Assembly (NCBI GenBank): GCA_031286985.1
Contig: JAITTL010000020.1
Coordinates: 1 to 64,000, forward strand
Length of the DNA: 64,000 nt
Source of the DNA: Endomicrobium sp.
GTDB taxonomy: Bacteria > Elusimicrobiota > Endomicrobiia > Endomicrobiales > Endomicrobiaceae
Reading direction: 5' to 3'
A program made the translations under genes and the position numbers. Each line of letters begins with the position of its first letter. The first letter of the stretch is position 1. Below the pieces are notes generated by a model, which saw only the letters and a list, made by a program, of their open reading frames with translations, did no database searches and was not told where the DNA came from. Positions 62,346-64,000 of the stretch are shown here, piece by piece.

Positions 62346-63833
62346 CTAAGAGATAGGAATAACTACCACAAATTCGGTACCAACTCCTTCCGTACTGTCC
62401 ACTGATATTGATCCCATATGCAAATCAATTATCTCCTTTGTTATGCAAAGTCCAATTCCAATACCTCTTAACTTTGTTGTAAAAAGTGGCTCAAACAAAC
62501 GACATTTATCACTATCTTTAATTCCAACACCATTATCTTTAATTTTTATTTCAGCCATCCCGTTTTCCTTTTTAGCAGATATAAACAAACTTCCACCTTT
62601 TGGCATTGCGTCCCTTGCATTCGTAACGAAATTCACAACAACTCGCCTTATTTTATCACGATCGACAAACACCTCAAATCGCTCTAAATTCTTACTGACT
62701 ATCACATTTTTAGGCAAATTAACTTTTTCTATAGAATCGTCTATAATTTCATCAATATACTCTAAACTTTTTCTTGGGTTATCAATTTTTGAAAAATAAA
62801 GCAACTCACCAATAATACCACTTGCTCTCGCAACATCCAACTCTAACAACTCAAGCATCTTTTTTGATCTTTCATTTTTAAAAGACTCCGTTTTAGACAA
62901 AAAATACGAAATATTTCTTAGACTTGTTAACGGATTATTCAACTCGTGTGCAACCGAAGCTGCAAGCCTACCCATAGTAACAACCCTTTCTTCCCTTAAA
63001 AGCTCATTTTGCATACTTTGTATTTTTATGAGCATATCTCCAAGATTCTTATTCTTTTCCTCTAGCTCAATCTTAATATCCAACAAATTGGCCCTATCTT
63101 GAGTTAAACCATTGATATTTTGCTTCAGTTTTTGAGACATCGTATTAAACGAATTCGACAGAGAGCTTAATTCCACTGTTGAAAAAATAGGAACCTTATA
63201 AGATAAGTCACCTTCAGCTATTCTTGAAGCTCCTACAATGAGATTATTAATTGGGCTTAACAAAAATTTGGCAAGCAAAAGTGCCATTAAAATACCAATA
63301 CACAAAACAAGCAACACAGCAATAATACTAATGTACAAAAAATGCTCCAACTTCTTATTCATACTTGCACAAGAGCCTGCAACCGCGACTGACCACCTAA
63401 CAGCACTCTCCATTAATGGTCCTGATTGCAAATACACACATTGCCTCATATACATCAAGTCCCCGACTTTTATAAATTCACAAAAAGGAGAACTCGGAGC
63501 TTGTTTAAAAACATCACGCTGCCTAAATTTAGAATCTATTTTTTCATCAATTTTTTCCACTTTTTCGTTGTAAACAGCAATACCAGCTATACCACCACCT
63601 TCAGAAAGGTATACTTTATTCCTGAAGTCCTTTAAAAAAGCTGCCCGTCCATCCTCACTTTCCAAATTAGATGCCACTCGTTTTACACAATCCGACATAC
63701 TCGCTTTTAAATTATCACGTATAGTATCTTTATATGCATTGTATAAACACACAGCCATCGGAATCGACGAAACAGCCACGATCACGATAACGGAAAAAAT
63801 CAACTCATTTTTCAAACTAACATGAAACTTCAT
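62346..63833 (-). CDS. Sensor histidine kinase (TM-periplasmic-TM-HAMP-HisKA-HATPase)
   Basis: AASVAHELNNPLTSLRNISYFL, NFVTNARDAMP, DNGVGI, GIGIGLCITKEI; start MKFHVSLKN preferred. Confidence 0.93.
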   Translation of the reverse strand: MKFHVSLKNELIFSVIVIVAVSSIPMAVCLYNAYKDTIRDNLKASMSDCVKRVASNLESEDGRAAFLKDFRNKVYLSEGGGIAGIAVYNEKVEKIDEKIDSKFRQRDVFKQAPSSPFCEFIKVGDLMYMRQCVYLQSGPLMESAVRWSVAVAGSCASMNKKLEHFLYISIIAVLLVLCIGILMALLLAKFLLSPINNLIVGASRIAEGDLSYKVPIFSTVELSSLSNSFNTMSQKLKQNINGLTQDRANLLDIKIELEEKNKNLGDMLIKIQSMQNELLREERVVTMGRLAASVAHELNNPLTSLRNISYFLSKTESFKNERSKKMLELLELDVARASGIIGELLYFSKIDNPRKSLEYIDEIIDDSIEKVNLPKNVIVSKNLERFEVFVDRDKIRRVVVNFVTNARDAMPKGGSLFISAKKENGMAEIKIKDNGVGIKDSDKCRLFEPLFTTKLRGIGIGLCITKEIIDLHMGSISVDSTEGVGTEFVVVIPIS

Positions 63834-63901
63834 AATCTCCCTCTTGATCGCCAAACAACAAAAGCACCAATTTATCGCAACACTTTAGCACCTCACTACC
63901 T

Positions 63902-63974
63902 AGCCGACGATAGGGCTTGAACCTACGACCTGCGGTTTACAAAACCGCTGCTCTACCAACTGAGCTACGTCGGC
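63902..63974 (-). tRNA. tRNA-Thr(TGT)
   Basis: Cloverleaf; anticodon loop TTTGTAA. Confidence 0.95.
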
Positions 63975-64000
63975 TCGCTATTTGTCAGCATGCTACAAAA

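Overview
AT-rich 64-kb bacterial chromosomal window, coding almost entirely on the minus strand. It looks Gram-negative: LptD, LolC/LolD-like, MsbA-like, KdsD and TamB-like genes are present. The bulk is housekeeping: a thiamin operon behind a TPP riboswitch, a his cluster (D-B-H-A-F-I) running into kdsD-accD-folC-lptD, a three-piece archaeal-type glutamate synthase, lysS, aspS, obg-rpmA-rplU, ybeY/recO, smpB, a two-component pair and nine tRNAs. No CRISPR array, prophage or intact defence island was recognised. The main accessory signals are: (1) a large secreted-type repeat protein on the minus strand at 1-1350, running off the window edge, missed by the ORF track and carrying several tandem repeat families; (2) a DUF2779-like double-nuclease protein; (3) a signal-peptide protein with a HEIGH motif; (4) signalling proteins with odd architectures (REC plus pseudo-REC, a PAS sensor with no output domain, a shortened PgpH-like HD protein); (5) a YbeY with an atypical metal motif; (6) gene decay (transposase remnant, aspC-like aminotransferase remnant, an interrupted MBL-like gene). 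Decay plus many retained pathways suggests a reductively evolving, possibly host-associated organism; this is inference. All names come from sequence recognition without database searches.
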